Origin: Flavobacterium salilacus subsp. salilacus
GTDB lineage: Bacteria; Bacteroidota; Bacteroidia; Flavobacteriales; Flavobacteriaceae
Assembly (NCBI RefSeq): GCF_004634195.1
Contig: NZ_SKBP01000003.1
Span: 1-64,000, forward strand
Direction of reading: 5' to 3'
Length of the DNA: 64,000 bases
Part shown: positions 1 to 9,842 of the stretch, piece after piece
Layout: each line of letters opens with the position of its first letter
How positions within the stretch are numbered: position 1 is the first letter of the stretch
Made by a program: the position numbers and the translations under genes
The notes under the pieces: generated by a model
What the model was told of the DNA's origin: nothing
Seen by the model: the letters and a program-made list of their open reading frames with translations, nothing else
Database searches by the model: none

Positions 1-1
1 A

Positions 2-652
2 GAAGCCACCAATGCCGCAGGCTGTACCAGCTTCCCTATAGACCCGGTAACCGTAACACAAAGCGGACCCGCAAGCCAAGCACTTACAGCGTATGTAGTG
101 AGCAATGCCTTTAGTGATAACCAAACGATTACCATCAGTACTGAAGGGTATGGTGAATATGAGTATCAATTGGATTATGGCCCATGGCAGGATAGTAATG
201 TATTTACGAATGTAGCACCGGGATTGCATGAGGTACATATCAGAGATACAGGAGCATGTTCGGAGCATATTGTAACGATAACGGATGTGAGTATCATTGA
301 TTATCCAAGATTCTTTACTCCGAATGGAGACGGTTACAATGATTACTGGAACATTTATGGATTATCTAACCAGGGCGGTGCGGAGATATACATCTTTGAC
401 CGTTACGGCAAGCTGATCAAACAAATCAGTTCGCAAAGTGAAGGATGGGACGGTACCTACAACGGCAGTCCATTACCAGCAGATGACTACTGGTTTACGG
501 TAACCTTCAATGAAGAGACAATCAGTATACAGCCATTGAGAGATGCAAGCGGAGCCATTGTGAATGACCCTGTAACCAATGAACCGATTATGGTGGAAGT
601 ACCCTTAGAGGTTACTCGAGAGTTTAAGGCGCACTTTGCAATGAAACGATAA
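2..652 (+). CDS. T9SS type B sorting domain protein, C-terminal part
   Basis: The reading frame is open from the first bases of the window, so this is the 3' end of a longer gene. The last ~85 residues form the gliding-motility-associated C-terminal domain (CHU_C / T9SS type B). It starts at a FFTPNGDGYND motif, followed by an IFDRYGKL stretch and WDGTYNG. This domain directs export through the type IX secretion system of Bacteroidetes, usually for large adhesins or extracellular enzymes. The visible upstream part, with Cys residues and a repeat-like SGPASQALTAYV segment, looks like a tandem surface-protein domain. The function of the missing N-terminal part is unknown. A strong terminator follows. 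Confidence 0.85.
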   Translation, partial: EATNAAGCTSFPIDPVTVTQSGPASQALTAYVVSNAFSDNQTITISTEGYGEYEYQLDYGPWQDSNVFTNVAPGLHEVHIRDTGACSEHIVTITDVSIIDYPRFFTPNGDGYNDYWNIYGLSNQGGAEIYIFDRYGKLIKQISSQSEGWDGTYNGSPLPADDYWFTVTFNEETISIQPLRDASGAIVNDPVTNEPIMVEVPLEVTREFKAHFAMKR

Positions 653-684
653 ACTTGTAATTCTATTTTAAATACCAAAAACAA

Positions 685-714
685 AAACGGTTGCCAATTG
701 GCAACCGTTTTTTT
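685..714 (+). terminator. Rho-independent terminator after the T9SS protein
   Basis: A perfect 11-bp stem (AAACGGTTGCC / GGCAACCGTTT) with an AATT loop is followed by a T run, 33 bases after the stop codon. Confidence 0.9.
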
Positions 715-734
715 ATTACATAAGGATGATACAT

Positions 735-765
735 AAAAAAGCCCAACCTAAAGTCGGGCTTTTTT
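735..765 (-). terminator. Terminator of the aminotransferase gene
   Basis: A stem AAAAAAGCCC / GGGCTTTTTT encloses an 11-base loop. The U-tract on the minus strand follows the aminotransferase stop codon by about 20 bases. The A/T flanks would let it work in both directions. Confidence 0.8.
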
Positions 766-787
766 AAAAATATGATTTAAAGGAAAT

Positions 788-1981
788 TTATTTACTGTTA
801 TATTGTTTTATAGCTTCTTTTAAAATGGCTATAGATTGTATAAGGTCTTCTTTCTTTAGTACATAGGCTATCCGTATCTCGGTAGTACCTACGTTTGGCG
901 AAGAGTAAAAACCTGCTGCGGGTGCTACCATTACAGTTTCGCCGTTAAATTCAAAGCTTTCGAGCAGCCATTGTGCGAATTTGTCAGCATCATCTACAGG
1001 TAATTTTGCTATGCAATAAAATGCTCCTTTTGGTGTAGCGACTTTAACGCCTTCTATTTCGCTGAGTCCTTTTATGAGGGTGTCGCGCCTGTCTTTATAT
1101 TCTTTTATTACTTCATCAAAGTATTCTTTGGGAGTATCCAGTGCCGCTTCGCTTGCTATTTGTGCCAGCGTTGGAGGGCTTAGTCGTGCTTGTGCAAATT
1201 TCATGGCTGCAGACATTACTGCTTTGTTTTTTGAAACAATACAGCCTATTCTTGCTCCGCACATACTATAGCGTTTTGATACAGAGTCTATCATTATAGC
1301 GTGTTCTTCTATACCCGGTATATTCATGACAGAGTAGTGCCTGTCTCCATCATAAGTAAATTCGCGATACACTTCGTCAGCAATAAGGAAAAGGTCATGT
1401 TTTTTTACCAGTTCTGCCAGTTGCTGCATTTCTTCTTCTGTATATAAATAGCCTGTTGGATTACCGGGATTGCATATCAGTATTGCTTTTGTTTTGGGTG
1501 TTATCAGTTTTTCAAAATCGGCAATAGGGGGTAAGGCAAAGCCATTTTCAATAGTGGAAATAACCGGTACTACATTAACGCCTGAAGCTACTGAGAAGCC
1601 ATTGTAATTAGCATAAAAAGGTTCGGGAATGATAATTTCATCGCCTGCATCCATAGTACTGCCCATTGCGAAAAGCAAAGCTTCAGAGCCTCCTGTGGTT
1701 ATAATTATGTCCGCTTTATCAACCTGTATTTCGTGTTGCTGATAATAGTTTGCCAGTTTTTTTCTATAGCTTTCAAAGCCTGCTGAATGGCTATATTCAA
1801 GTATTTCGGGTATATTGTTTTTTACAGCATTAAGTGCTACTTCGGGTGTTTTAATGTCGGGTTGTCCGATGTTAAGGTGATAAACTTTTAAGCCTCTTTG
1901 TTTAGCTGCTTCTGAGAAAGGAACTAATTTTCGTATGGGTGATTCAGGCATTTGTTGCCCTTTTATGGATACTTTAGGCAT
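788..1981 (-). CDS. Pyridoxal-phosphate aminotransferase, class I/II
   Basis: This 397-residue protein has the length and layout of fold-type I aminotransferases of the aspartate/aromatic group. It has an NPGNPTGYLY loop, an ADEVYREF stretch carrying the Asp that pairs with the pyridine nitrogen, SVSKRYSMCGARIG with the PLP-binding Lys, and a C-terminal RIAYV Arg that binds the substrate carboxylate. It transfers an amino group between an amino acid and a 2-oxo acid in the cytoplasm. The exact substrate (aspartate, aromatic or other) cannot be read from the sequence. It is monocistronic, with its own terminator downstream. Confidence 0.88.
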   Translation of the reverse strand: MPKVSIKGQQMPESPIRKLVPFSEAAKQRGLKVYHLNIGQPDIKTPEVALNAVKNNIPEILEYSHSAGFESYRKKLANYYQQHEIQVDKADIIITTGGSEALLFAMGSTMDAGDEIIIPEPFYANYNGFSVASGVNVVPVISTIENGFALPPIADFEKLITPKTKAILICNPGNPTGYLYTEEEMQQLAELVKKHDLFLIADEVYREFTYDGDRHYSVMNIPGIEEHAIMIDSVSKRYSMCGARIGCIVSKNKAVMSAAMKFAQARLSPPTLAQIASEAALDTPKEYFDEVIKEYKDRRDTLIKGLSEIEGVKVATPKGAFYCIAKLPVDDADKFAQWLLESFEFNGETVMVAPAAGFYSSPNVGTTEIRIAYVLKKEDLIQSIAILKEAIKQYNSK

Positions 1982-2091
1982 AACGTAAAATTTTTATAAA
2001 TGAGTTGGGCAAATTTGCAATAAATTTTACATATTTTATAATTTTTGCTTTATCAAATTTTATATAATTATACATATGTTGTTATAAATAT

Positions 2092-2120
2092 AAAAAGCCC
2101 ATGCTTAGCATGGGCTTTTT
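2092..2120 (-). terminator. Terminator of the DUF1573 gene
   Basis: A perfect 13-bp stem (AAAAAGCCCATGC / GCATGGGCTTTTT) with a TTA loop lies 18 bases after the DUF1573 stop codon. Its A/T flanks make it potentially bidirectional. Confidence 0.88.
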
Positions 2121-2138
2121 ATATTGAGATGATTTTTA

Positions 2139-2567
2139 TTATTGATTGGGTAACGCTTTTTTCTTTTCGAGAATGTTTACCGTTTCGGGAGATTTTACCT
2201 CTCCTTTTATTTTTACGGCTACTGTTCCGTTCTCATAGTTAACGGCGTTAGACATTATGGTTATCGTTTTTCTGATAGGACCGGGCTTCATGTTGTATTT
2301 AATCTCTATTTTACCTGTTTTTCCCGGCATAATAGGGTCTTTTGGTTTAGAGGGTATAGTACACCCGCATGTAGATTTTACATCTTTTATAATAAGCGGT
2401 TCATTACCGGTGTTGGTAAATTCAAATTCGCGTATGCCACTGTCTTCATCTTTATATACAGTTCCATAGTCAACAGTATCAGACTTAAATTCAATTTTTG
2501 GTCCCGTTTGTGCGTATGTAGCAGCACTGATTAGTATAGTAGCTATTAAACCTAAAATTTTTTTCAT
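2139..2567 (-). CDS. DUF1573 domain protein, exported
   Basis: A 142-residue protein with a signal peptide (MKKILGLIATILISAATYAQ) and one DUF1573 domain. The diagnostic parts are visible: FEFTNTGNEPLIIKDV, then STCGCTIP, a PxxPGKTGKIEIKYN segment and a final beta-strand region. The domain is an ASPM/SPD-2/Hydin-like immunoglobulin fold common in Bacteroidetes cell-envelope proteins, and its biochemical role is not known. It is monocistronic and divergent from valS. Confidence 0.85.
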   Translation of the reverse strand: MKKILGLIATILISAATYAQTGPKIEFKSDTVDYGTVYKDEDSGIREFEFTNTGNEPLIIKDVKSTCGCTIPSKPKDPIMPGKTGKIEIKYNMKPGPIRKTITIMSNAVNYENGTVAVKIKGEVKSPETVNILEKKKALPNQ

Positions 2568-2659
2568 AACCTAAGTTTTTAATGTTCATGTAAAAATACT
2601 CTCTTTAATTTAAAGTGCAAATATTACTTGTGCTTTTTTTTAAATTCTACTTATATAGT

Positions 2660-2667
2660 TACTTTTG
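2660..2667 (+). promoter_or_regulatory. -7 promoter element for valS
   Basis: TACTTTTG matches the Bacteroidetes -7 consensus TAnnTTTG and lies 60 bases before the valS start. No TTG at normal -33 spacing is evident. Confidence 0.6.
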
Positions 2668-2726
2668 CATACGTTAGAACAAAAATTACACCACGATTTT
2701 TGGAATACATTATAGATTAACTGATT

Positions 2727-5360
2727 ATGACAATTCCATCGCAATTTGATGCCAAAGTGGCAGAACAGAAATGGTATGACTACTGGATGAAAAATAATTA
2801 TTTTCATTCAGAGCCCGACCAAAGACAGCCTTATACTATAGTAATACCGCCACCTAATGTAACCGGAGTATTGCACATGGGGCATATGCTTAATAATACC
2901 ATACAGGATGTACTGATTCGCCGTGCGCGCCTGAAAGGATTTAATGCCTGCTGGGTGCCGGGTACTGACCATGCCTCGATAGCAACCGAAGCAAAAGTTG
3001 TTGCTAAACTGAAAGCGGAGGGAATCAACAAAAATGATCTTACCCGTGAGGAATTTTTAAAGCATGCTTGGGAGTGGACTGATAAATATGGCGGAGTAAT
3101 ACTGGAACAGCTTAAAAAACTGGGCGCATCGTGCGACTGGGAGCGTACTAAGTTTACTATGGATGATGACATGAGCGCATCGGTAATCCGTTCGTTTGTA
3201 GATTTATATAATAAAGGTTTGATATACCGAGGTTACCGAATGGTAAACTGGGATCCTGAAGCGAAAACTACGTTATCTGATGAAGAGGTTAATTATGAAG
3301 AGCGTCAGGGAAAACTGTATTATTTACGATATAAAATTGAAGGTAGTGAAGATTACCTTACTATAGCCACAACGCGCCCCGAAACGATATTGGGTGATAC
3401 CGCCATTTGTGTAAACCCTAATGATGAGCGTTACAGCCACCTGAAAGGTAAAAAAGCCATTGTACCTATAGTTAATCGTAGTATCCCGATTATATTTGAT
3501 GAATATGTGGATATGGAGTTTGGTACAGGTTGTCTTAAAGTAACTCCTGCGCATGATGTTAATGATAAAGAGCTTGGCGAAAGGCATAATCTTGAAATTA
3601 TAGACATTTTTAATGACGATGCTACGCTGAATAGTTTTGGGTTACATTATGAGGGTAAAGACCGCTTTACAGTTCGTGATGAGATAGCCAAAGAGCTTGA
3701 GGCTGCCGGGCATATGGAGAAAGTTGAAACCCATATTAATAAGGTAGGGACATCTGAAAGGACTAAGGCGGTTATAGAGCCACGACTTTCTGACCAGTGG
3801 TTTTTGAAAATGGAGGATCTTGCCAAGCCGGCTATTAAAGCGGTTTTGGAAACAGAGGAAGTAAAACTGTACCCTAAGCGTTTTGATAATACCTATCGTC
3901 ATTGGATGGAGAATATTCGGGACTGGAATATATCGCGCCAGTTATGGTGGGGGCAACAGATACCAGCCTACTACTATGGTGAGGGTAAGGAAGATTTTAT
4001 AGTTGCCGAAACGAAAGAGCAGGCACTGGAATTGGCTAAGGCTAAAACAGGAAATAATGCACTTACTGTTGAAAACTTAAAACAAGACCCTGATGCATTA
4101 GACACTTGGTTTTCGTCTTGGTTATGGCCTATGGCTGTTTTTGGTGGTATAATGAACCCTGATAACGAAGAGTTTAAATATTATTATCCTACTAACGACT
4201 TGGTTACAGGTCCTGATATTCTTTTCTTTTGGGTGGCACGAATGATTGTTGCCGGATATGAATATACGGGAGAAAAGCCTTTTAATAATGTGTATCTAAC
4301 AGGATTGGTGCGTGATAAACAACGCCGTAAAATGTCGAAATCATTAGGCAATTCACCCGATCCGCTTGACCTGATTGAAAAATTTGGTGCCGATGGTGTT
4401 CGTGTAGGGTTATTGCTTAGTGCATCGGCAGGTAATGATATTATGTTTGATGAAGAGCTTTGTAATCAGGGTAAAGCCTTTTCCAACAAAATATGGAATG
4501 CGTTTCGCCTGATAAAAGGGTGGGAGGTAAGCGATACAGAGCAGCCCGACCACAGCAGGAAAGCTGTAGCGTGGTATGAAGCTAAGTTGCAAAAAACACT
4601 TGCCGAGATTGAAGACCATTTCGAAAAATACAGAATATCCGACGCCCTGATGGCAATATATAAACTGGTATGGGATGATTTTTGCTCGTGGTTCCTGGAG
4701 ATGATTAAGCCTGCATACCAAGCTCCTATAGACAGGGTTACTTATAATAAAGCTATCGAGATGCTGGAAAATAACCTGAAACTGTTGCATCCGTTTATGC
4801 CATTCCTTACTGAGGAGATATGGCAGTATATTACTGAAAGGAAGCCGGAAGATGCGCTTATCGTATCGGAATGGCCGGAACTTAAAGCTGTTGATAATGA
4901 TATTATAGCAGGTTTTGATGTTGCCGCCGAGGTAATTTCGGGTATCAGAACGATACGTAAGGATAAAAATATTCCGTTTAAAGATGCTATATCGCTTAAA
5001 GTGGTAAATAATGATAATACATCAGATTATTTTGATACTGTAATAATCAAATTAGGCAATATAGATACCCTTGAATATGTAAGCGATGCTGTAAACGGTG
5101 CGCTAACGTTTAGGGTAAAATCTAACGAATACTTTGTTCCTGTAGCGGGTGCTATAAATGTAGAAGAGGAAATAGCAAAGCTAACCGAAGAGTTGAATTA
5201 TAATAAAGGTTTCCTGAAATCGGTACAGGCAAAACTGAGTAATGAGAAGTTTGTAAATAGCGCACCTGAAAAGGTGGTAGCCATGGAAAAGCAAAAAGAA
5301 GCTGATGCATTGGCTAAAATAGCGACTATAGAACAAAGTTTAGCTGCTCTTGCTAATTAG
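2727..5360 (+). CDS. valS: Valine--tRNA ligase
   Basis: This 877-residue class I aminoacyl-tRNA synthetase charges tRNA-Val in the cytoplasm. It has the HIGH-type motif [12 protein letters not shown] (HMGH at residues 50-53) and the KMSKS motif at residues 535-539. Between them is a CP1 editing domain with [12 protein letters not shown] and [12 protein letters not shown], the hallmark of ValRS proofreading. The C-terminus carries the anticodon-binding helical domain and the terminal coiled coil typical of ValRS ([18 protein letters not shown]). The length matches bacterial ValRS. It is monocistronic and ends just before an extended inverted repeat. Confidence 0.98.
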   Translation: MTIPSQFDAKVAEQKWYDYWMKNNYFHSEPDQRQPYTIVIPPPNVTGVLHMGHMLNNTIQDVLIRRARLKGFNACWVPGTDHASIATEAKVVAKLKAEGINKNDLTREEFLKHAWEWTDKYGGVILEQLKKLGASCDWERTKFTMDDDMSASVIRSFVDLYNKGLIYRGYRMVNWDPEAKTTLSDEEVNYEERQGKLYYLRYKIEGSEDYLTIATTRPETILGDTAICVNPNDERYSHLKGKKAIVPIVNRSIPIIFDEYVDMEFGTGCLKVTPAHDVNDKELGERHNLEIIDIFNDDATLNSFGLHYEGKDRFTVRDEIAKELEAAGHMEKVETHINKVGTSERTKAVIEPRLSDQWFLKMEDLAKPAIKAVLETEEVKLYPKRFDNTYRHWMENIRDWNISRQLWWGQQIPAYYYGEGKEDFIVAETKEQALELAKAKTGNNALTVENLKQDPDALDTWFSSWLWPMAVFGGIMNPDNEEFKYYYPTNDLVTGPDILFFWVARMIVAGYEYTGEKPFNNVYLTGLVRDKQRRKMSKSLGNSPDPLDLIEKFGADGVRVGLLLSASAGNDIMFDEELCNQGKAFSNKIWNAFRLIKGWEVSDTEQPDHSRKAVAWYEAKLQKTLAEIEDHFEKYRISDALMAIYKLVWDDFCSWFLEMIKPAYQAPIDRVTYNKAIEMLENNLKLLHPFMPFLTEEIWQYITERKPEDALIVSEWPELKAVDNDIIAGFDVAAEVISGIRTIRKDKNIPFKDAISLKVVNNDNTSDYFDTVIIKLGNIDTLEYVSDAVNGALTFRVKSNEYFVPVAGAINVEEEIAKLTEELNYNKGFLKSVQAKLSNEKFVNSAPEKVVAMEKQKEADALAKIATIEQSLAALAN

Positions 5361-5367
5361 GAAGATA

Positions 5368-5430
5368 AAACGAATTATACATAAAAAAAGGGCTGCCATT
5401 GGCAGCCCTTTTTTTATGTATAATTCGTTT
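5368..5430. terminator. Bidirectional terminator in a perfect 30-bp inverted repeat
   Basis: Two perfectly complementary 30-base arms, 5368-5397 and 5401-5430, are separated by ATT. The core GGGCTGCC / GGCAGCCC with A7/T7 tracts is a normal terminator that serves convergent valS and the lipoprotein gene (stop at 5434). The pairing continues 15 bp beyond the T-tract on each side. Confidence 0.85.
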
Positions 5431-5433
5431 AAA

Positions 5434-6519
5434 TCAGTTATAATAAGTTATCTCTCTTTTTTCAATAAATTTATTTTCACCATTTATAATAATTATTTTT
5501 TCTGTCCAGTTACCCTTATCGTCATAAGTATATATATATGTTCGGGTATCTACAGCATTTTCGGTACTGTCTGTCATAATTAATTTTTCCAGAAGTCCCT
5601 TTTCATTATAGGTATAACTCACTTTCATATAAAGTTCATTATTTTTTTCTACACTTAGTGCTGTTTTGTTGCCTTTATCATCATACATAAAACGTTCAAT
5701 AGTTTGAGTATTATCAAAGTTATCTATAGTGGTTTTTATTTCAAGCTCACCTTTTGGGTTATAGCTCATTTTTTCCATATATTCTATTTCTCCGTTTCCG
5801 TTGGTAACTTTTTTAACAATTAGCTTATCATTGTTATATTCATATTCCGTGGTATATATTATGTTGGAGTCTTTATCATATCGGGATTCTGCTACTTTTT
5901 GATTCTTATTGTTGTATTTATAGAGGTTTTTTATCTGTATAAATTCAGTACCCAAATAAAGGTTTTCCCCAGTAAGATTTCCGTTTTTGTCATATACATA
6001 GGATATCTTGTCTATAGGATTGTTTTGCCGGTTGTAGGTTGTTTTTTCTGCAAGTTTTCCTTTTTTATATTCCATCGCTTTACGATCAATCTGGCTATTG
6101 TCAGGATTTCTTCGCGTAATGGCGGTATTATGTTTTCCTGTTTCATCCCAAGAAAATTCGGTTTTAATACCCGGATTGTTATTTACATATTGTATTTGTT
6201 CCAATTTTTGCTCCCTCCCGTTATAGGTAATTTCCTCATACGGTCCGCCCTGTGCATTTAGTTTTTTTTCCAGTATCAGCATACCTTCTTCATTAAAAGT
6301 AAGCTCAGTATCATGATCTGTAGGATTTTCATGCTTTACTCTTCCCGGTTCGAGATTATTATTTATTAGCTCGTTCGATTTTGTAAAAACAGATTTTACG
6401 CTGCCTTCCAGTTTATAGAAAGCCCAGTCTGTAGTAGTTCTGTCAAGTGGCTTTACTCCTTTATCATTACAGGCAGTCAGTAATAATACAATTGCAGCAA
6501 ACGGATATATGTACTTCAT
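5434..6519 (-). CDS. YD/RHS-repeat-like lipoprotein
   Basis: A 361-residue lipoprotein whose signal sequence ends in LLTAC, so Cys17 would be lipidated. The rest is a run of imperfect 20-25-residue beta-strand repeats of the form YxYNxxGxxxxxxxYN, for example YVYDKNGNLTGENLY, YKYNNKNQKVAES and YTYDDKGNWTEK. These resemble YD/RHS repeats or the small MORN-like repeats of Bacteroidetes lipoproteins. No catalytic residues are visible. It is probably an envelope-anchored binding protein of unknown ligand, and it is monocistronic. Confidence 0.7.
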   Translation of the reverse strand: MKYIYPFAAIVLLLTACNDKGVKPLDRTTTDWAFYKLEGSVKSVFTKSNELINNNLEPGRVKHENPTDHDTELTFNEEGMLILEKKLNAQGGPYEEITYNGREQKLEQIQYVNNNPGIKTEFSWDETGKHNTAITRRNPDNSQIDRKAMEYKKGKLAEKTTYNRQNNPIDKISYVYDKNGNLTGENLYLGTEFIQIKNLYKYNNKNQKVAESRYDKDSNIIYTTEYEYNNDKLIVKKVTNGNGEIEYMEKMSYNPKGELEIKTTIDNFDNTQTIERFMYDDKGNKTALSVEKNNELYMKVSYTYNEKGLLEKLIMTDSTENAVDTRTYIYTYDDKGNWTEKIIIINGENKFIEKREITYYN

Positions 6520-6587
6520 TTTAAATTATAGTTAAGTATTTCAAAAATCTGCTTTTTTTTTCAAACGGACAATAGTATATAAAAGAA

Positions 6588-6608
6588 AATCCGCCATGGA
6601 GGCGGATT
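6588..6608 (-). terminator. Terminator after the superoxide dismutase gene
   Basis: An 8-bp stem AATCCGCC / GGCGGATT is followed on the minus strand by a T-rich tract, 20 bases after the stop codon. Confidence 0.75.
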
Positions 6609-6628
6609 ATTCTCTATTCTTGATTATA

Positions 6629-7402
6629 CTATTTAGCTATGGCAGCATCATATTTTTTACCCACAGCTTCCCAGTTTATTACATTATAAAAAGCTTCAAT
6701 ATATTCAGGTCTTCTGTTTTGGTAGTTCAGGTAGTATGCATGTTCCCATACATCAAGAGCAAGTACGGGCTTGCCTGCTATACCTGTATTTGGCATCAAT
6801 GGGTTATCCTGGTTAGGCGTATCGCCTATTGCCAGCTTTCCTGTTTTATCAACAACAAGCCATGCCCAGCCCGAACCAAACTGTTTTGCGGCAGCATCAG
6901 AAAACTGGTTTTTAAAGTTTTCAAACGAACCAAAATCTTTGTTTATAGCCTCTGCAAGCGCGCCCTTAGGCTCTCCGCCACCGTTGGGGCTCATAACTTC
7001 CCAGAAAAGGGTATGGTTATAATAACCGCCACCATTATTCCTTACGGCTGTATTGTTCATATCAAGCCCTTGCAGTATTTCTTCGATGGTTTTGTTCTCA
7101 AGGTCAGTACCTTTTATGGCGCTGTTCAACTTATTAGTATAGCCAAGGTAGTGCTTAGAGTAGTGCAGTTCCATAGTTTTAGCGTCAACATGCGGTGCAA
7201 GAGCATCATACGCATAGCCTAATTTAGCTATCTGAAACGTGCCTTCGTCAGCTTTTACATCATCAGGATTACCCATTGCAGGAGCTTCTTCCTGTGGTGT
7301 TTCGGGTACTTCAACCACTTCTTTCAAATTATCTTTTTCTTTACATGATTGTAACGACGCTATTATTACTAACGCTGAAAGGAAAACTTTTACTTTTTTC
7401 AT
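6629..7402 (-). CDS. Lipoprotein Fe/Mn superoxide dismutase
   Basis: A 257-residue protein with an intact Fe/Mn SOD domain from about residue 57. The metal ligands are His80, His130, Asp217 and His221 (DVWEHAYY). GSGWAWL and the Gln in PNQDNPLM favour a manganese-type or cambialistic enzyme. The domain follows a lipoprotein signal ending in LQSC (Cys20) and an acidic linker, so the enzyme should sit on the outer side of a membrane and remove superoxide there rather than in the cytoplasm. It is 8 bases after the acyl-CoA-binding protein gene and probably the last gene of that operon. Confidence 0.93.
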   Translation of the reverse strand: MKKVKVFLSALVIIASLQSCKEKDNLKEVVEVPETPQEEAPAMGNPDDVKADEGTFQIAKLGYAYDALAPHVDAKTMELHYSKHYLGYTNKLNSAIKGTDLENKTIEEILQGLDMNNTAVRNNGGGYYNHTLFWEVMSPNGGGEPKGALAEAINKDFGSFENFKNQFSDAAAKQFGSGWAWLVVDKTGKLAIGDTPNQDNPLMPNTGIAGKPVLALDVWEHAYYLNYQNRRPEYIEAFYNVINWEAVGKKYDAAIAK

Positions 7403-7410
7403 AATTACAT

Positions 7411-7674
7411 TTATTTAATTACCGAGTTAATAGTTTCTATATATAATTTCTTTGCTTCGTCTGCCGATAAGTGTTTTACCTGCATCCAGGCATTCATTTT
7501 AAAACCGTCTCTCAGGTCAAAAGTTTGAAATTGCCGTAACTGTTCTTTTCCTTGTGTTGCCTGCTTATAGTAGGCATATATCCTTAACATAACATCGGGC
7601 GGTAATGCCTCGGTCATATTGGATGCTTTTTCATAAGCCTCCAGAAAAAGGGTATCAAGATCCTTCTCCTGCAT
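7411..7674 (-). CDS. Acyl-CoA-binding protein
   Basis: An 87-residue protein matching the four-helix ACBP family in length and motif order: [14 protein letters not shown] (helix 2 with the ligand-contacting Tyr and Lys), then [25 protein letters not shown] (helices 3-4). In eukaryotes ACBP buffers long-chain acyl-CoA, and it is scattered in bacteria. It abuts psd with no spacer and precedes the SOD gene, so it is co-transcribed with phospholipid synthesis genes. That context fits a role in acyl-chain handling. Confidence 0.85.
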   Translation of the reverse strand: MQEKDLDTLFLEAYEKASNMTEALPPDVMLRIYAYYKQATQGKEQLRQFQTFDLRDGFKMNAWMQVKHLSADEAKKLYIETINSVIK

Positions 7675-8328
7675 CTATTCTTTTATTGCTATTATTGTTT
7701 TTCCTCCTATGGCTTTATCGTTCAGGTTTACCTTTATAGCTGTACCGAGAGGTAAAAACAAATCTACACGCGAACCGAATTTTATAAACCCCGCATCCGT
7801 TCCCTGTATTACCTGCATATCTTTTTTAGCATAGTTTACAATACGCCTTGCCAATGCTCCGGCAATTTGGCGGTACAGTATTTCACCAAAAAAGTGATTT
7901 TCTATTACCACTGTAGTACGCTCGTTTTCTTCGCTCGCCTTCGGGTGCCATGCCACGAGGTATTTACCCGGATGGTATTTGCTGAACTTTATAAGCCCAC
8001 CGATAGGATAACGTGTTACATGGACATTGATAGGCGACATAAATATAGATACCTGTAACCTCTTGTCTTTAAAATACTCAGGTTCAAATACTTCTTCTAT
8101 AACTACAACTTTACCATCTACAGGCGCTATTACATGGTGGTCGGCTATGGTTACCACACGTTTTGGGTTTCTGAAAAACTGCAATACCAGTATCAGGAAT
8201 ATAAATGCAGCAACTTGTATTGTTTTTAACAGCCATATATTTGTGATATACTTATCTGCCAGTATTACGGCTACTAAAGTTACTGCTAAGGTAGCAATAA
8301 TGATTTTGGCTCCTTCTTTATGAAACAT
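7675..8328 (-). CDS. psd: Phosphatidylserine decarboxylase proenzyme
   Basis: A 217-residue short-form PSD that converts phosphatidylserine to phosphatidylethanolamine at the inner membrane. Two N-terminal membrane helices (residues ~8-25 and 33-50) precede the catalytic core with [21 protein letters not shown] and [14 protein letters not shown]. Autocleavage at Gly185-Ser186 would leave the pyruvoyl group on the small subunit. The gene overlaps cdsA by 11 bases, indicating translational coupling in the phospholipid operon. Confidence 0.93.
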   Translation of the reverse strand: MFHKEGAKIIIATLAVTLVAVILADKYITNIWLLKTIQVAAFIFLILVLQFFRNPKRVVTIADHHVIAPVDGKVVVIEEVFEPEYFKDKRLQVSIFMSPINVHVTRYPIGGLIKFSKYHPGKYLVAWHPKASEENERTTVVIENHFFGEILYRQIAGALARRIVNYAKKDMQVIQGTDAGFIKFGSRVDLFLPLGTAIKVNLNDKAIGGKTIIAIKE

Positions 8329-9127
8329 AATTTATGATTTGATAATACAAAAATAAGAAAGGTATTGCAAATATGATGCTATCCAACCTATCTAATATTC
8401 CGCCGTGTCCCGGCATTATATTGCCGCTGTCTTTTACTCCGGCAATTCTTTTAAATTGTGACTCTACTAAATCGCCCAAACTCCCGAAAATTACGAGTAT
8501 TACAGCCGTTCCCATCCATACTATTGGCGATAAAAACAGGTAGTACCGGCTAATGATATAGCTTGCAATAATGGTAAATATTAAACCGCCCGCAAAGCCT
8601 TCTATAGTTTTTTTAGGCGATATACGTTCGTAAAGTTTATGTTTACCCAGTGTTTTACCCACAATATAGGCAAAGGTATCATTTGTCCACATTAAAATAA
8701 ACATTCCTGTTATTATATACGGATTATATTTCCCCTCTATGAACGGAAGTTTTATAATGAGTAAAAAAGGAATAATTACATAGCCTGTAATAACTGCAAG
8801 TTTACCCCTTTTATCTCGCTGTGCGGGAGTGCCTTTTTTAAAAAGAGATACCAGCAGCGGAACTAAAATAAATATAGATGCAGCAACGAGCAATATGTTA
8901 TTAAGAGGTTCATTATTGATGAGATAGCCAAAAATAAAAAAGCCTGTTACTGCCATGCCTATAGGCGCAATAACGTTAAGTTTTACTAAACGGCAAAACT
9001 CTGTTACGGCAATAATTAAAAAAATACCGAATAATATTTCAAAACTAACAGGCGAGTAGAGGGTAGCCGCTAAAAGCAGTATAATATATATAATGCCCGA
9101 AAGTGCCCTAACGATGCTTTCATTCAT
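8318..9127 (-). CDS. cdsA: Phosphatidate cytidylyltransferase
   Basis: A 269-residue polytopic membrane protein (about eight helices) that makes CDP-diacylglycerol from phosphatidic acid and CTP. The CDS signature is near the C-terminus: [18 protein letters not shown], then [12 protein letters not shown], with the acidic residues that bind metal and CTP. It is followed by psd, which acts two steps later. It starts one base after the LUD gene ends. Confidence 0.95.
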   Translation of the reverse strand: MNESIVRALSGIIYIILLLAATLYSPVSFEILFGIFLIIAVTEFCRLVKLNVIAPIGMAVTGFFIFGYLINNEPLNNILLVAASIFILVPLLVSLFKKGTPAQRDKRGKLAVITGYVIIPFLLIIKLPFIEGKYNPYIITGMFILMWTNDTFAYIVGKTLGKHKLYERISPKKTIEGFAGGLIFTIIASYIISRYYLFLSPIVWMGTAVILVIFGSLGDLVESQFKRIAGVKDSGNIMPGHGGILDRLDSIIFAIPFLFLYYQIINYVS

Positions 9128-9128
9128 G

Positions 9129-9731
9129 TTACAGGTCTTCTAACAGCAGGAGGTAAAGATTTTTTGCAGAGCTTCCATAGTGCAGGAAATCTTCTTCTTT
9201 TGCTTTTTCAAAATATTTAATAGTAGTGATGTTAGTAGGATATTCTTTACTGTACTTATTTTTTATTACCCTGAGCCCATCACTTTTAGTAGTTACAATT
9301 TGGCTGGTAGTGGCAAATATTACAATGTTTGCAGGCAATTCGTTGGGTTTGTTTTGTTTTATTTGATTGGATGATAAGAGTACCGATCCTTCATCGGCTA
9401 TTAGGTTTTCGCATCCTGCTAATATAAATTTAGGTTCTTTAGGATTGTCATACGTCAATTTGTTTTCATCCAAAAGGCTAAATAGTTTTGGGTCATAGCA
9501 CAAAGCCTCGCATTCAAACCAATCATTCTCTTCGAGTATGTTTAAAAACTGCTCATGAACCTCTGACAGACCATCGCAATAAAGAAATTTACCGCCATTT
9601 TTTTTGAAATTTGATGTAAACATCTCATCAGCAGGTAATTGTTCTTTAGGGAGAAAAGGACTGGATTCCAAATTTTTTTCTTCATTTGTAACATCATTCG
9701 CACCGCCAAAAATTTTTTTGAAAAGACTCAT
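9129..9731 (-). CDS. LUD domain protein
   Basis: A 200-residue protein with a LUD/LutC-like domain, best seen in [19 protein letters not shown] and [17 protein letters not shown] proteins are linked to lactate utilisation in other bacteria, but this one stands alone without lutA or lutB. It is the first gene of the cdsA-psd-ACBP-SOD operon, with a clear -7 box 38 bases upstream. It could be a structural relative with a different function, so I assign none. Confidence 0.75.
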   Translation of the reverse strand: MSLFKKIFGGANDVTNEEKNLESSPFLPKEQLPADEMFTSNFKKNGGKFLYCDGLSEVHEQFLNILEENDWFECEALCYDPKLFSLLDENKLTYDNPKEPKFILAGCENLIADEGSVLLSSNQIKQNKPNELPANIVIFATTSQIVTTKSDGLRVIKNKYSKEYPTNITTIKYFEKAKEEDFLHYGSSAKNLYLLLLEDL

Positions 9732-9768
9732 ATACTATAAAATTCCCTTTATTTATTCAGAAGTAACC

Positions 9769-9776
9769 CAAAGATA
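9769..9776 (-). promoter_or_regulatory. -7 promoter element of the LUD-cdsA-psd operon
   Basis: TATCTTTG on the minus strand is an exact TAnnTTTG match, 38 bases before the LUD start. It is directly adjacent to the ftsH terminator. Confidence 0.7.
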
Positions 9777-9777
9777 A

Positions 9778-9817
9778 AAAAATCTTAATTCAATCATGTG
9801 ATTGAATTAAGATTTTT
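9778..9817 (-). terminator. Terminator of the rsfS-ftsH operon
   Basis: Perfect 19-base arms (9778-9796 and 9799-9817) have a 2-base spacer. The stem is AT-rich and followed by T residues on the minus strand. It separates ftsH from the LUD operon. Confidence 0.75.
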
Positions 9818-9842
9818 ATAAATTTTTATGTTATAATTAGTC

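Noticed and set aside
5350..5583. 77-residue plus-strand ORF overlapping the valS end and inverted repeat
   Set aside because: It spans the terminator and runs antisense to the lipoprotein gene.
6596..7222. 208-residue plus-strand ORF across the SOD gene
   Set aside because: It is antisense to the SOD domain, whose four metal ligands are conserved on the other strand.
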